Shown: in pieces, positions 1 to 8,383 of the stretch
How positions within the stretch are numbered: position 1 is the stretch's first letter
Layout: each line of letters opens with the position of its first letter
Source of the DNA: Pseudoselenomonas ruminantium
Lineage (GTDB): Bacteria > Bacillota > Negativicutes > Selenomonadales > Selenomonadaceae
Direction of reading: 5' to 3'
Length of the DNA: 64,000 nucleotides
Assembly (NCBI GenBank): GCA_902780915.1
Contig: CACZHK010000015.1
Span: forward strand, 1 to 64,000
Notes under the pieces: model-generated
Seen by the model: the letters and a program-made list of their open reading frames with translations, nothing else
The model's database searches: none
Told to the model about the DNA's origin: nothing
Made by a program: the position numbers and the translations under genes

Positions 1-253
1 TATAAGGGGTGGTGCCCATGTTTTTTCTGTAAACGGGTAAATTCTTATTTTCGAAAATACATGTAAATTAAACCATCGAGTTTTTCAACACGCCCTAGTT
101 TTCTGCCCCCCCCCTTTCTTTACCACCACCAAAATCAGATTGCTGCCCATGCCTTATCCATATGGCTAACAAACATAGCACCATGATAATTGTGCAAGCA
201 CCTCCTGCACAATCTCTTTTTCTGGAAAAGCACAGCAAATCCGTCGCTATATA
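1..253. other. non-coding flank, nothing recognised
   Basis: AT-rich stretch between the window edge and the DUF1016 remnant. I see no credible reading frame in either direction. The one notable element is a run of nine C at 106-114. It may hold decayed sequence of the truncated DUF1016 gene, but I could not recognise that domain's C-terminal part in any frame. Confidence 0.5.
106..114. repeat. C9 homopolymer tract
   Basis: Nine consecutive C on the plus strand (G9 on the strand of the adjacent genes) in non-coding DNA beside a truncated gene. Runs of this length are prone to slippage and to sequencing error. No open frame crosses it, so no effect can be assigned. Confidence 0.7.
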
Positions 254-499
254 TTAGAGGTTCCGCACAGAATAGCCCTTGGCATCAGGATATTCCAGCC
301 ACAGGTCACGGAATAGGTGCTCGATGAACGTGTCCCCCCAGGCCTTATGCCGATTGATGGCCTGTCCGATGTGGTAGTACAGTAGCAGCAATTCATTGTT
401 GACCTTTACTGTTGCCTTATACTGTGCTTTTTTGATTTCAGCCTTGATTTCCTGTATCGTAGCAAGATAATCTGTTTGATTCATCAACATATCAATCAT
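254..499 (-). pseudogene. DUF1016 N-terminal fragment (YhcG/PDDEXK nuclease family), truncated
   Basis: The 81 residues match the DUF1016 N-terminal domain: an IKAEIKKAQYKATVKVNNELLLLYYHIG segment in two parts (about residues 18-45), then WGDTFIEHL and the hallmark YPDAKGYSVRNL. Family members run to roughly 330-380 aa and continue after SVRNL into a linker and a PDDEXK nuclease domain. Here a TAG-type stop follows SVRNL at once and nothing recognisable lies downstream, so the nuclease half is missing. The start overlaps the end of the PC4-like gene (stop/start overlap at 492-499), so it is the last gene of the restriction operon. It is probably inactive, although the N-terminal domain could still bind partners. 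Confidence 0.75.
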
Positions 500-722
500 G
501 CGTCTCCATTATGTTTTTTAGCAGGTCATAAAGCTTTTCAACCTCTTCGTTGGAAAGTGTAGTTCCTTTGCCCATCTTTTCATGTTCAGGTGACCAGTCA
601 CGGATGTCATATTTAGGGTCACGGCCATTCCATGAAATAAGATTAAGTTCTTTACGCCAGCCTTTGGCACTTTCGGAGAGAACACCGATATGGTGCTTGA
701 TTTCAAATTTTATATCTGACAT
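492..722 (-). CDS. YdbC-family PC4-like ssDNA-binding protein
   Basis: A 76-aa protein resembling the small bacterial YdbC/PC4 family: an N-terminal FEIKHHIGVLSESAKGW strand pair, the conserved KELNLISWNGRDPKYDIRDW core, then a C-terminal helix. Family members form dimers that bind single-stranded DNA; their physiological role is unclear. An AGGAG motif 7 nt before the ATG lies within the tail of the methyltransferase frame, and only one base separates the two genes, so it is co-transcribed with the restriction genes. YdbC genes are also found outside defence islands, so a role in restriction is inferred from position only. Confidence 0.75.
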   Translation of the reverse strand: MSDIKFEIKHHIGVLSESAKGWRKELNLISWNGRDPKYDIRDWSPEHEKMGKGTTLSNEEVEKLYDLLKNIMETHD

Positions 723-723
723 T

Positions 724-2613
724 TTAATTCTCCTTATTCATTACCATGATGCACTCTTTGTCGGTTAATCCATATACTAGATTTATCAAAGAATCTAATT
801 CTGAATAAATGTTTTGAACTATTTCAGATTCAGCATCATGAGTTTTACGTTTATCTTGAATGTTATCAACCAGTTCTTCTACTCTTGCTATAATTTTACT
901 GTCTTTTGTAAAAGCTATAGGTAACTTTTTGATTTGCGGTGCCCCTATTCTAAAAAAACCACCTGATAAAGACATAGAATTATACTGTATTGAATAGTAA
1001 TAACTCATAAGGCTACTATTCAAAATTGCTGTTATATACTTCAAATGTTTATTATTATAAACTATAGTAGTAGATTTTCCGGCTAAATACTCACCATTAT
1101 CAAATAAACATTCCAATGTTTTATTCATTCCACCAATTATAATTTTTGCTGACTTACTCTCATGGTACCTTCTTTCAGACATATTTTTCAAATCAGTAGA
1201 TTTTACTACTGGATTAAAATATTTACCTTTTATGTAACGGATAGGTTCTATACCGTGATATGATTTATATTTGTCTATACCCCCAGTATTAATAAATTTT
1301 ATATTATTTTCATTATACTCTTCTTCATCAAGTAAGAATTCCTTTACAAGATATGCCTCGTTTACTGTGGCTGCACCATTGACATCAGCTAATGTCTCAA
1401 GATGTGGAAATTCTGATATTTTATCTATTAACGCTAATGCATCATTGCTGGCATTGAAGTATTTATCCCAATCAATATCATTATAGAATTTACTCGATGA
1501 TATTATATTATGTGTTCTTGTAGAAGTCATATCATCCATTACATCCATAATAACATCTTTTTTTTCTGATGTTTTCTTTAATCTATATACGACCGGATAC
1601 ACTGCTGCTGATTTGAATACATTAACATTAGAATAATCTTTAATTTCTAGTATTTGAATTTTTGACATGAATTTCCTGAGTGTTACAGTATATGGCGCAG
1701 AAACTAATTTATTAGGAACGATATATGTATGAACTCCGTTGTTTCTTACCAGATTAATTCCTTTTTCTATAAATAGGACAAACAAATCCCAATTTCCTTT
1801 TGCACATGAAAAAATTTTTGAGTATATCTCTCTTTCGATAGGCATATTTCTTGTCATTTCCTCGGAATCAACATAAGGAGGATTACCAATTACAATATCA
1901 AAACCTTGTTTTTCCTTAAAGACCTTTGGGAAATATAACTGCCATAAAATAAATGGCTGCTGGGCTAAATCTTTGACTTCCTTATATTTCTCTACTGCTG
2001 ATGGATTGCTTTCCAACTGGTGCAGAATAATTCTGTCATAGATAGATTGGATTTCCTTTTTTATTTCCTGCTTTGTTTCATGTTGCTTGGTGAAATATAG
2101 CTCATCCTGCAGCTTGATAAGCTCTTGCAACATATTGTCAAATCCAGCCTGATAGAAGCTATCCATGCCTGTTTTTGCTTGATTGTTCAAAATACTGCTT
2201 TCAGTAATGAGCTTTATTCCTTCAAACTCATCCATAAGGCTATTACCGCAAATAATATTGCAGTCCAGATTCGGCAGAGGTCTAGGCTCTGTATGGGCAT
2301 CATACATACCTTCAGAGTTATCCTGCTTTACCAGTTCATCATCAATAACGATGGACAGCCACAAACGCAGCTTGGTAATATCCGTGGCACTGGGTTCCAA
2401 ATCACAGGCAAAGAGGCAATTTTTGATAGTATTTACCTTGAGGTCATAGGCTTTACGGCCATAAGCGTAGAAGTTAAACCGCTCAAAGCTGTTCATTTCT
2501 ATGGTCATGTAGGCGGTAAGGGTCTGCCGTGCCCTGACAATTTCATTCAGAAGCCCCAGCAGGAACGCCCCGGAACCTACCGCCGGGTCAGCTATTTTTA
2601 CATTAGCCAGCAA
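724..2613 (-). CDS. adenine-specific DNA methyltransferase, catalytic and target-recognition part (frame-broken 3' portion)
   Basis: This 629-aa frame holds the catalytic core of an Eco57I-class N6-adenine methyltransferase. The SAM-binding motif I is DPAVGSGAF (residues 8-17) and the catalytic motif IV is NPPY (about residue 243). A long AT-rich C-terminal region, probably the target-recognition domain, follows. The frame has no plausible ribosome site before its ATG and opens in the middle of a domain. It is the continuation of the 2628-4292 frame: adding one G to the seven-G run at 2654-2660 joins the two without a stop, reading VHGGGDKCPADRLKEIDDLLANVKIADPAVGSG in two parts across the junction. 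The restored protein would be about 1,190 aa. As sequenced, this half should not be translated. Confidence 0.85.
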   Translation of the reverse strand: MLANVKIADPAVGSGAFLLGLLNEIVRARQTLTAYMTIEMNSFERFNFYAYGRKAYDLKVNTIKNCLFACDLEPSATDITKLRLWLSIVIDDELVKQDNSEGMYDAHTEPRPLPNLDCNIICGNSLMDEFEGIKLITESSILNNQAKTGMDSFYQAGFDNMLQELIKLQDELYFTKQHETKQEIKKEIQSIYDRIILHQLESNPSAVEKYKEVKDLAQQPFILWQLYFPKVFKEKQGFDIVIGNPPYVDSEEMTRNMPIEREIYSKIFSCAKGNWDLFVLFIEKGINLVRNNGVHTYIVPNKLVSAPYTVTLRKFMSKIQILEIKDYSNVNVFKSAAVYPVVYRLKKTSEKKDVIMDVMDDMTSTRTHNIISSSKFYNDIDWDKYFNASNDALALIDKISEFPHLETLADVNGAATVNEAYLVKEFLLDEEEYNENNIKFINTGGIDKYKSYHGIEPIRYIKGKYFNPVVKSTDLKNMSERRYHESKSAKIIIGGMNKTLECLFDNGEYLAGKSTTIVYNNKHLKYITAILNSSLMSYYYSIQYNSMSLSGGFFRIGAPQIKKLPIAFTKDSKIIARVEELVDNIQDKRKTHDAESEIVQNIYSELDSLINLVYGLTDKECIMVMNKEN

Positions 2614-2627
2614 ATCATCAATTTCTT

Positions 2628-4292
2628 TTAAGCGGTCAGCAGGACACTTGTCACCCCCCCGTGGACAACAGGCTTATAAATGCTGGCCGGCATTTCCAGC
2701 TGCCGTTGTGGGTCAAATTCAAAATGCTTCTTCCCCTTTGCATCCTTGACTTCCTTGGTCTTCATGGTATCACTGTCGCGGAAGTATTCGCCATAGAGAA
2801 TGAATTTCCTGATGTCTGCTTCTTCGATGCCGGTATTGGTGGTCAGATAGTTAATCAGACTTTCCTGACACATATAGTGAACTATCTCACGAGGGGTATA
2901 GAATGCCCCTTTTGATTTCCTGTCCTTCACATCCAGCAGATTCTCAAAAACCTTCCCCAGCATTTCCGGGTCGATGGCCACTTCACGCTCCATGGGCTCA
3001 TCTTCGGCCATGGTGAAGTTATAGCGGTCAAAAATGTCCAGAATGCCGTCTGCCTCATCCTTGCCCTTCTCATCCGCATTGGAAAACATGGAATTGGGAA
3101 TATGGAAGTCAGAATTTACCCAGTCATAATTATCCAGCTGCTCAAACAGGCCACCATTCAGGAAGGGGACACGGCAATGGAATCGGGCATAGAAGCCACT
3201 TTCTCCACGGTCAACATTCAGAGCCTCATAAAACAGCGGCTCCAAGTAATCATCAAAGTAGTTCCGACCTTGCTTTACACAAGATTCGTACAGAGCACGC
3301 ATAAAATTCTTCGGCCCCTCGCCCCATGACTTTCCTTTGACCAATGTAGATAGAAATTTTGCATCCTTATCGGACAGGGCAAATAAAGCCTCACGGTTGA
3401 TAAAGGAAATACCATCAGCGTTAGGCTGGGAATATACACTTTCAACTATGTTATGAGCCTTGGCATTGCGAAACAGAGCACTCTTATATGCTTTTTCCGT
3501 CAGTCGTGTCGGGAATGCCGATACGCCCAGCCACCCCTTTTTCTGTATGAAGTAGAGGAAAACAATCTGCCCCATGAGTTTTTTGGTAAACTGCTCACTG
3601 GTGAAACCGCAACGTTCAGCTTCTGCCATAAAGTCAGGGGTATTTTCCAAATACTCCTTGACGGCCAGATACTTTTCCTTGTAGTCGTTGAAGAACTGTT
3701 TGGTGACAGTCTCAACGCTGAAAGCTTCTTCCAGTTCGGCGAGGCTGGGATTAACATTATCCTGCACAAAAATACCGTAAAGCCGTTCCTGCGCCGTATG
3801 GCAAGGCTCTCCTTTGCCTACAAGGTAAGAATAACGCTTGGCAGGAGTAAGTTTTGTGCTCAGTTTACCATCGGCAAAGCCATATTCCATGCGGATGAGG
3901 GATAACCTCCACTTATCACTTGGGCGTTCCTGTCCATTGGCATCTTTTTCCATGGTAAAAAAGGCTGCCAAAGCACCATCACACCCGGAGTTATCCAGCA
4001 GTGTCTTGATGAATGCTCTCTGGGAACTGCGAGCATTCTCTACATTTCCCTTGTTTTGCAGCTGTACGGCAAAGAGAGCCATTTTCTTTCCATCGGAACC
4101 TTTGTAATTTCCAATATGGTAATGTCCGGCAATTATTCCAGACAAACTGCTAAACTCCTTGTTGAATCGTGTTGGAGCCACCATTTGCACATCGTTTAAC
4201 AATTCTTGCAGGAAATGCACATATTCCTGATGATTATAGGCTTTTGTAAGCGTTTGTAAGAATAACTCTTTTTTCTTGCTGTTATCTGTCAT
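2628..4292 (-). CDS. restriction-modification methyltransferase, N-terminal part (interrupted by frameshift)
   Basis: This 554-aa frame is the N-terminal part of the same protein as 724-2613. It holds a mostly alpha-helical region often seen before Eco57I-type methylases, then GAFYTPREIVHYMC (about residue 466), the motif X region that precedes motif I. The reading breaks after VVHGG at the G7 tract and ends on eight foreign residues (VTSVLLTA). The start lies 3 nt after the helicase gene stop, so the two are translationally coupled. Methylase and helicase-nuclease as two adjacent proteins resembles type I-like or split type ISP enzymes. No separate specificity gene is visible. With the frame closed the cell would lack modification. 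Whether restriction also stops depends on whether the helicase-nuclease needs this subunit, which cannot be told from sequence. Confidence 0.85.
   Translation of the reverse strand: MTDNSKKKELFLQTLTKAYNHQEYVHFLQELLNDVQMVAPTRFNKEFSSLSGIIAGHYHIGNYKGSDGKKMALFAVQLQNKGNVENARSSQRAFIKTLLDNSGCDGALAAFFTMEKDANGQERPSDKWRLSLIRMEYGFADGKLSTKLTPAKRYSYLVGKGEPCHTAQERLYGIFVQDNVNPSLAELEEAFSVETVTKQFFNDYKEKYLAVKEYLENTPDFMAEAERCGFTSEQFTKKLMGQIVFLYFIQKKGWLGVSAFPTRLTEKAYKSALFRNAKAHNIVESVYSQPNADGISFINREALFALSDKDAKFLSTLVKGKSWGEGPKNFMRALYESCVKQGRNYFDDYLEPLFYEALNVDRGESGFYARFHCRVPFLNGGLFEQLDNYDWVNSDFHIPNSMFSNADEKGKDEADGILDIFDRYNFTMAEDEPMEREVAIDPEMLGKVFENLLDVKDRKSKGAFYTPREIVHYMCQESLINYLTTNTGIEEADIRKFILYGEYFRDSDTMKTKEVKDAKGKKHFEFDPQRQLEMPASIYKPVVHGGVTSVLLTA
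2654..2660 (-). repeat. G7 (C7 on plus) slippage tract inside methyltransferase gene
   Basis: Seven consecutive G on the coding strand sit exactly at the break between the two methyltransferase frames. With seven G the frame ends at 2628. With eight (or five) it continues in frame through motif I. The position of the tract at the lesion makes slipped-strand mispairing, or homopolymer sequencing error, the natural explanation. Confidence 0.8.
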
Positions 4293-4295
4293 TGT

Positions 4296-7200
4296 TTACT
4301 CCTGTTCCTTCATGTAGCATGAGAGAATAACCTCTTTGTCCCCTTCGGGGAGCACAACGTTCTTACGCTCATACAGATAGGTATCGTCAATATTATCCCT
4401 TATGGTAGCGAAGGCTGCTACTATATTGCTGGCTGCTTTCATTTGTTTGACTATTTCCTTGGTGGTGTTCTTGGGAATATCACCATTTTCGATAGCTTGC
4501 ATAATACGCTCGGCTACCGCTTCTTGGTCATCAGTAAGCTCTCCCGAAGCCAATGCCCCTTTTAGTGTCTTGACAATTGTGGCATCGTTACCTCTTATGG
4601 CTGCTCTTTTCGTAGTAATAACATCTTCTGTCGTGAGTGATTCATCAAAATACTTGCTATTAGCTTGATACTGGTCATAGTAGATACTACCCACGGGAAT
4701 TTTTTTCTCATCCGGCTCACATTCCAGATACCCCATGGCATCCATAAAGCCTATTTCATGAGTATCATGGTCGTTTGACAAGAAGAAGCTCTTTAATGCT
4801 CCCTTGCGGATAAAGGTAAGAGTTGCTTCTTGCTGAACCTTGTCGCTCAGTCTGCCCGTCTTGGATTTCTTTGGCAAACTTTTAATTTTGTTGAACAATT
4901 TCAGGTCATTGTCTCGCACTTCACGAATTTTAGCCAGATATTCCAGCTCAGGGCTAGCTCCTTCCTCTTCCTCCAGCGTCTGGGATAAATCCTTAAACAG
5001 CTTTTGCGGGCTGGGATTTTCCTCTTCGGACAAAAACTTGTAGTCTTCACCTAACGTATCATGGAAAGCCTGTAGTTTCTCCAATATACGATCTGTCAGC
5101 GGAAGCTGTTTGCTTGCTTGGGAGGTGGGGAAGAAATTGAATACATATATTTTGTCAAAAGCTGTACCGACACGGTTGATACGTCCTACACGCTGCATAA
5201 TGCGTGTAGGATTCCACGGCAGGTCATAATTGATAATGACATTAGACCTATGCAGGTTGATACCTTCGGCCAGCACATCAGTGGTAATAAGAATGTCGTA
5301 CTTATCCCGATTTTTATCTATGTACTTCGGGTTAAAGCTGTACTCTATCTCCTTTTTCAGAGCAGCATTGCTATCACCTGAATAAGAAATGATACGCTCG
5401 CCATAAATTTCTTCCAGATTTTCCGTGAGGTACTGTGCGGTTTCTTTGGATTCTGTGAAGACAATTTTCTTAGCTCTGGCCAGAACAGGCACGTTTTTCA
5501 AGTCATTTTCAAACTCGATGAGCTTTGGGTCTGTCTTGACAGACTTCCACAGGTCTTGCAAATAGCAGAGTTTCTGCAAGTCACGCTTCAAATCTATGAT
5601 GAAATTAGAGCGGAAATCACTTGCCTTGAAGTGCATTACGTCCTCTGTCTCAATATATTTAAGCAGAAGCTCATCATCACCGTTATCCATGAAGTCATAG
5701 ACATCAACCTTTTTGCTGATATAGACCTCACCCTTATCAAACATATCAATAAATTTTTCGTAAGATGTTACGAACCTGCCTAATGTCAGCCTGAAAGCAT
5801 AAAAACTGCTCTCTAAACGCTTTACCAATATCCCCTTCATGAATCCTCCCATGTTTTGCTGGGCTACCATCATTTGGGTATACGGCTCCGCTGCATCCGT
5901 CTTTAGATAGGTGAGTGGCCTATAACGTGCGTAATTGAAGTCCTTGATGGCATTGATTGTTTCAGTAAACACGCCGTCTGTCAGTTCATCAAATTCGTAG
6001 ATGATTTTTTCAGGTGCATCTAGACGAGGGAATTTTAAGCCCTGATGTTCCATGTCCTTAGCATAATATTTGGCTACTTCACTGCGTGTCCTGCGAATCA
6101 TGATGTGACGAAGCAGTTTATCACGGATAATTTCCGAATTAGCACTTATCTGAGCAAGGTAGGCAGCTCCTCCCTGTTTTTTCGCTTCGTTCTGGCTTTT
6201 GCGAAGTTGCAGGAAGAACTCTTCCAAATTCTTCACACCAACAATATTGGAATTATGCTTAGGCTGGAAAAGATATATCTGGTTTTCTATATCGCTGGTG
6301 TAGTTATTGATTGGCGTAGCAGAAATCAGCACCACTCTCTTGCCGTAGCAGATGGCATGAAGTCTTCCAAAAGCATCTGTACCTGCATTGCGGAATCTGT
6401 GGGCCTCATCCACAAATACATATTTATACTTATCAGCTCGGTCTAAAACAGACTCCAATTTTCCCAAAGACACAACATCTGCGGCCACATCGAACTCTAA
6501 AAGCACATCTTTCCAATAATCAACCAGCACAGGCGGGCAAATCACCAGTTTCCGCCCTTTTTTTATGATTTTGGCCAACATTGAGCAGATATATGTCTTG
6601 CCCAGACCTACTACATCTGATATGAATACACCGTCATGGGCTTCCAATATACGCTTTGCCTGTATAACAGCATCCAACTGATATTGCAGTCGCATAAAGC
6701 CATCAGGCAGAATATTCTCTGCCAGCTCTTCTTTGTCAGTATTGATTTCCTCTTTGAAGTATTCATAGATGGTCTTGAGATAAATCTCATAAGGCGTAAT
6801 ATCCCCACGCATCCATGTCTTGTCATCTACGGTTGATATATAAGCCTCTGTAATATCAACTCCCTGCTTCCACAGTTCTTCAAACTTATCCAAGGCAAAT
6901 TTCACATCATGGCTATCTTTAAGCTCTACATTGAACTCAAGGTTGTTCTGCAAACCTGCCATAGAGAAGTTGCTGGAGCCTGTAATGACGCTGCCGAACT
7001 GGTCTGGCACGTGTTCTGGGTCTTTACGAAGTATATAGACCTTGGCATGAATAGGCTCGTCAGGGTACATTCGCATCTCGATTTTGCCGGATTTCAGCCA
7101 TTCTATAAATATGCGTACCCCCTGCTCCACAGGCATGGAAGGTTCTGCATCCACAAACTCATCAACTACGGCCTCTGAAAACTTCTCCGTTGCCTCCTTG

Positions 7201-7463
7201 ATGGTCACGCCTCCAAATAAATTGCTCTGCTTCGATTGCTCTATGATTTGAACAGTCCTAGCATCTACGTTCAGCCCTACCAATATACGAATCTTCTCCA
7301 AGTCCTGCATGGCTGGATACAGCTTGAAGAAACCGCTGGTACGGAAGTAGCCCACCAATATATCAAAAAATTGGGTATGTCCCTTCAGGATATTGCAAAA
7401 CCGGCTGTACAAGTCACGCTCCGGCTCGTTTGTAAAAAATTTCAGGTCATTGTCAACGCTCAT
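4296..7463 (-). CDS. PLD-family nuclease fused to SNF2-type helicase (restriction/translocation subunit)
   Basis: A 1,055-aa protein. The N-terminal domain is phospholipase-D-like: HAKVYILRKD (about residue 138) followed by GSSNFSMAG gives the HxK...GSxN signature of PLD-type nucleases. A superfamily-2 helicase follows, with Walker A in VVGLGKTY (about 287), VDEAHRF box II (about 352), SATPINN motif III, TTDVLAEGINL motif V and QRVGRINRVG motif VI (about 764). The C-terminal 250 residues are a coupler-like region I cannot name. PLD nuclease plus SNF2 motor next to an adenine methylase indicates an ATP-driven restriction enzyme. A DISARM or BREX label is not supported because the partner genes of those systems are absent. 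It is the first gene of the operon; an AGTTAGAAG stretch just before the ATG is a weak ribosome site. Confidence 0.85.
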   Translation of the reverse strand: MSVDNDLKFFTNEPERDLYSRFCNILKGHTQFFDILVGYFRTSGFFKLYPAMQDLEKIRILVGLNVDARTVQIIEQSKQSNLFGGVTIKEATEKFSEAVVDEFVDAEPSMPVEQGVRIFIEWLKSGKIEMRMYPDEPIHAKVYILRKDPEHVPDQFGSVITGSSNFSMAGLQNNLEFNVELKDSHDVKFALDKFEELWKQGVDITEAYISTVDDKTWMRGDITPYEIYLKTIYEYFKEEINTDKEELAENILPDGFMRLQYQLDAVIQAKRILEAHDGVFISDVVGLGKTYICSMLAKIIKKGRKLVICPPVLVDYWKDVLLEFDVAADVVSLGKLESVLDRADKYKYVFVDEAHRFRNAGTDAFGRLHAICYGKRVVLISATPINNYTSDIENQIYLFQPKHNSNIVGVKNLEEFFLQLRKSQNEAKKQGGAAYLAQISANSEIIRDKLLRHIMIRRTRSEVAKYYAKDMEHQGLKFPRLDAPEKIIYEFDELTDGVFTETINAIKDFNYARYRPLTYLKTDAAEPYTQMMVAQQNMGGFMKGILVKRLESSFYAFRLTLGRFVTSYEKFIDMFDKGEVYISKKVDVYDFMDNGDDELLLKYIETEDVMHFKASDFRSNFIIDLKRDLQKLCYLQDLWKSVKTDPKLIEFENDLKNVPVLARAKKIVFTESKETAQYLTENLEEIYGERIISYSGDSNAALKKEIEYSFNPKYIDKNRDKYDILITTDVLAEGINLHRSNVIINYDLPWNPTRIMQRVGRINRVGTAFDKIYVFNFFPTSQASKQLPLTDRILEKLQAFHDTLGEDYKFLSEEENPSPQKLFKDLSQTLEEEEGASPELEYLAKIREVRDNDLKLFNKIKSLPKKSKTGRLSDKVQQEATLTFIRKGALKSFFLSNDHDTHEIGFMDAMGYLECEPDEKKIPVGSIYYDQYQANSKYFDESLTTEDVITTKRAAIRGNDATIVKTLKGALASGELTDDQEAVAERIMQAIENGDIPKNTTKEIVKQMKAASNIVAAFATIRDNIDDTYLYERKNVVLPEGDKEVILSCYMKEQE

Positions 7464-7639
7464 CTTCTAACTCCATGAATTCACTAAAACTATAGTTCTG
7501 CAATCTATTGTTTTGCCATCTGTCAGAGTATCCATTAATGTATCATTCGCTTATTGAAATAATTTTCCTGCATGAAACTATGTCATCGTGGAAATTTGAA
7601 AAATATGCGCCATTTTTCAAAACAAGGCCACAACTGGGC
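7464..7639. other. intergenic spacer between restriction island and propionate operon
   Basis: AT-rich spacer holding the presumed helicase-operon promoter. I could not fix a convincing -35/-10 pair. A 10-bp perfect palindrome (AACTATAGTT) lies at about 7487-7496, immediately upstream of the helicase start. It could be a regulator site, but palindromes of this size also occur by chance in AT-rich DNA. Confidence 0.4.
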
Positions 7640-7668
7640 AAAAAAATCCCCCACCCGCAGGTGAGGGA
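7640..7668 (-). terminator. rho-independent terminator after mmdC
   Basis: On the minus strand a 9-bp stem (TCCCTCACC with GGTGGGGGA, one G-U pair) and a 4-nt loop are followed by seven T. It lies 25 nt past the mmdC stop and marks the end of the propionate operon, so no mmdB is co-transcribed downstream. Confidence 0.85.
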
Positions 7669-7692
7669 TGAATTTCTTATCTGTGCTCTTGA

Positions 7693-8076
7693 TTAGCCCA
7701 GGATAACCAGGGAATCATGCACCTTTACGCTCTGGCCGGCGGTGACGTTGAAGGTCTTGACTACGCCGTCAGCATCAGCTGCAATCTCGTTCTGCATCTT
7801 CATGGCCTCGAGAATGAGGAGCACGTCGCCAGCCTTCACAGCCTGGCCCTCGGAAGCAACCAGCTTCACGATCTTGCCGGGCATGGGAGCGTCGATGGAG
7901 TGCTCGCCAGCGCCAGCGGCTACAGCAGCCTTGGCAGGTGCAGCGGGAGCGGCCGGAGCAGGAGCTGCCTTCGGAGCGGGAGCGGCAGCCTTGGGAGCAG
8001 CGGCAACCTTTTCCTTTACTTCCTCAACCTCGACCTCATAGGCAGTGCCATTGACGGTAATATTGAACTTCTTCAT
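7693..8076 (-). CDS. mmdC: biotin carboxyl carrier subunit of methylmalonyl-CoA decarboxylase/carboxyltransferase
   Basis: A 127-aa biotin carrier. Short N-terminal beta region ([17 protein letters not shown]), a flexible Ala/Pro linker at about residues 25-57, and a biotinyl domain with EAMKMQNE, where Lys93 is the biotinylated residue. The carried carboxyl group moves between the MmdA active site and a second partner (a Na+-pumping beta subunit, or an acceptor keto acid in a transcarboxylase). The start at 8076 is chosen because GGAGG lies 8 nt upstream; a longer in-frame ATG at 8094 lacks a ribosome site. It is the last gene before a terminator. Length and linker are typical of MmdC/GcdC-type subunits. 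Confidence 0.93.
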   Translation of the reverse strand: MKKFNITVNGTAYEVEVEEVKEKVAAAPKAAAPAPKAAPAPAAPAAPAKAAVAAGAGEHSIDAPMPGKIVKLVASEGQAVKAGDVLLILEAMKMQNEIAADADGVVKTFNVTAGQSVKVHDSLVILG

Positions 8077-8150
8077 GCTTATTCCTCCAAACACATATGA
8101 TGAATATCATGTTTCATAGCAGATGGCATATCGATAAACTTTTACTTATC

Positions 8151-8196
8151 CACCTCATCCACCGCTACGCGGTCCCCCTTCCCCATAGGGGAAGGC
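8151..8196. repeat. palindromic interspersed repeat, copy A
   Basis: After CACCTCATCC come two hairpins in tandem: ACCGC-TAC-GCGGT (8161-8173) and CCTTCCCC-ATA-GGGGAAGG (8177-8195). The layout resembles small palindromic repeats common in Negativicute and clostridial genomes. A degenerate second copy is at 24555-24590. It fills the mmdE-mmdC spacer and may act as an mRNA-stabilising element. Confidence 0.55.
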
Positions 8197-8197
8197 T

Positions 8198-8338
8198 TTA
8201 CTTGCGGTTGGTGCGAGCAGACATAATCCAGGCGTTGCTGGGCTTGATGCGTACGGCGCGGACTTTGCCGCCCCCCATCATCTGCACAGCAGCTGAGATA
8301 GCTGCCACCACTTCCGGGCTGATTTCTTTGGAACTCAT
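8198..8338 (-). CDS. mmdE: 46-aa MmdE-like small subunit of methylmalonyl-CoA decarboxylase
   Basis: Short frame reading MSSKEISPEVVAAISAAV, then MMGGGKVRAVRIKPSNAW, then IMSARTNRK. A strong ribosome site (GGGAGG 8 nt before the ATG at 8336-8338) and tight placement between mmdA and mmdC support translation. In Veillonella parvula the epsilon subunit MmdE is about 55 aa, lies between mmdD and mmdC, and resembles the C-terminal end of delta subunit MmdD. This peptide matches that type and has no membrane segment. Its known role is to stabilise the complex. It is below the size cut-off of most gene callers. Confidence 0.75.
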   Translation of the reverse strand: MSSKEISPEVVAAISAAVQMMGGGKVRAVRIKPSNAWIMSARTNRK

Positions 8339-8383
8339 GGTATTTACCTCCCTGAATGAACGGGATGAACCTCTCATTAAGAA

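Noticed and set aside
724-7463. Naming the island DISARM or BREX
   Set aside because: None of the obligatory partners (drmB, pglZ, brxC and so on) is present; only helicase-nuclease and methylase are seen.
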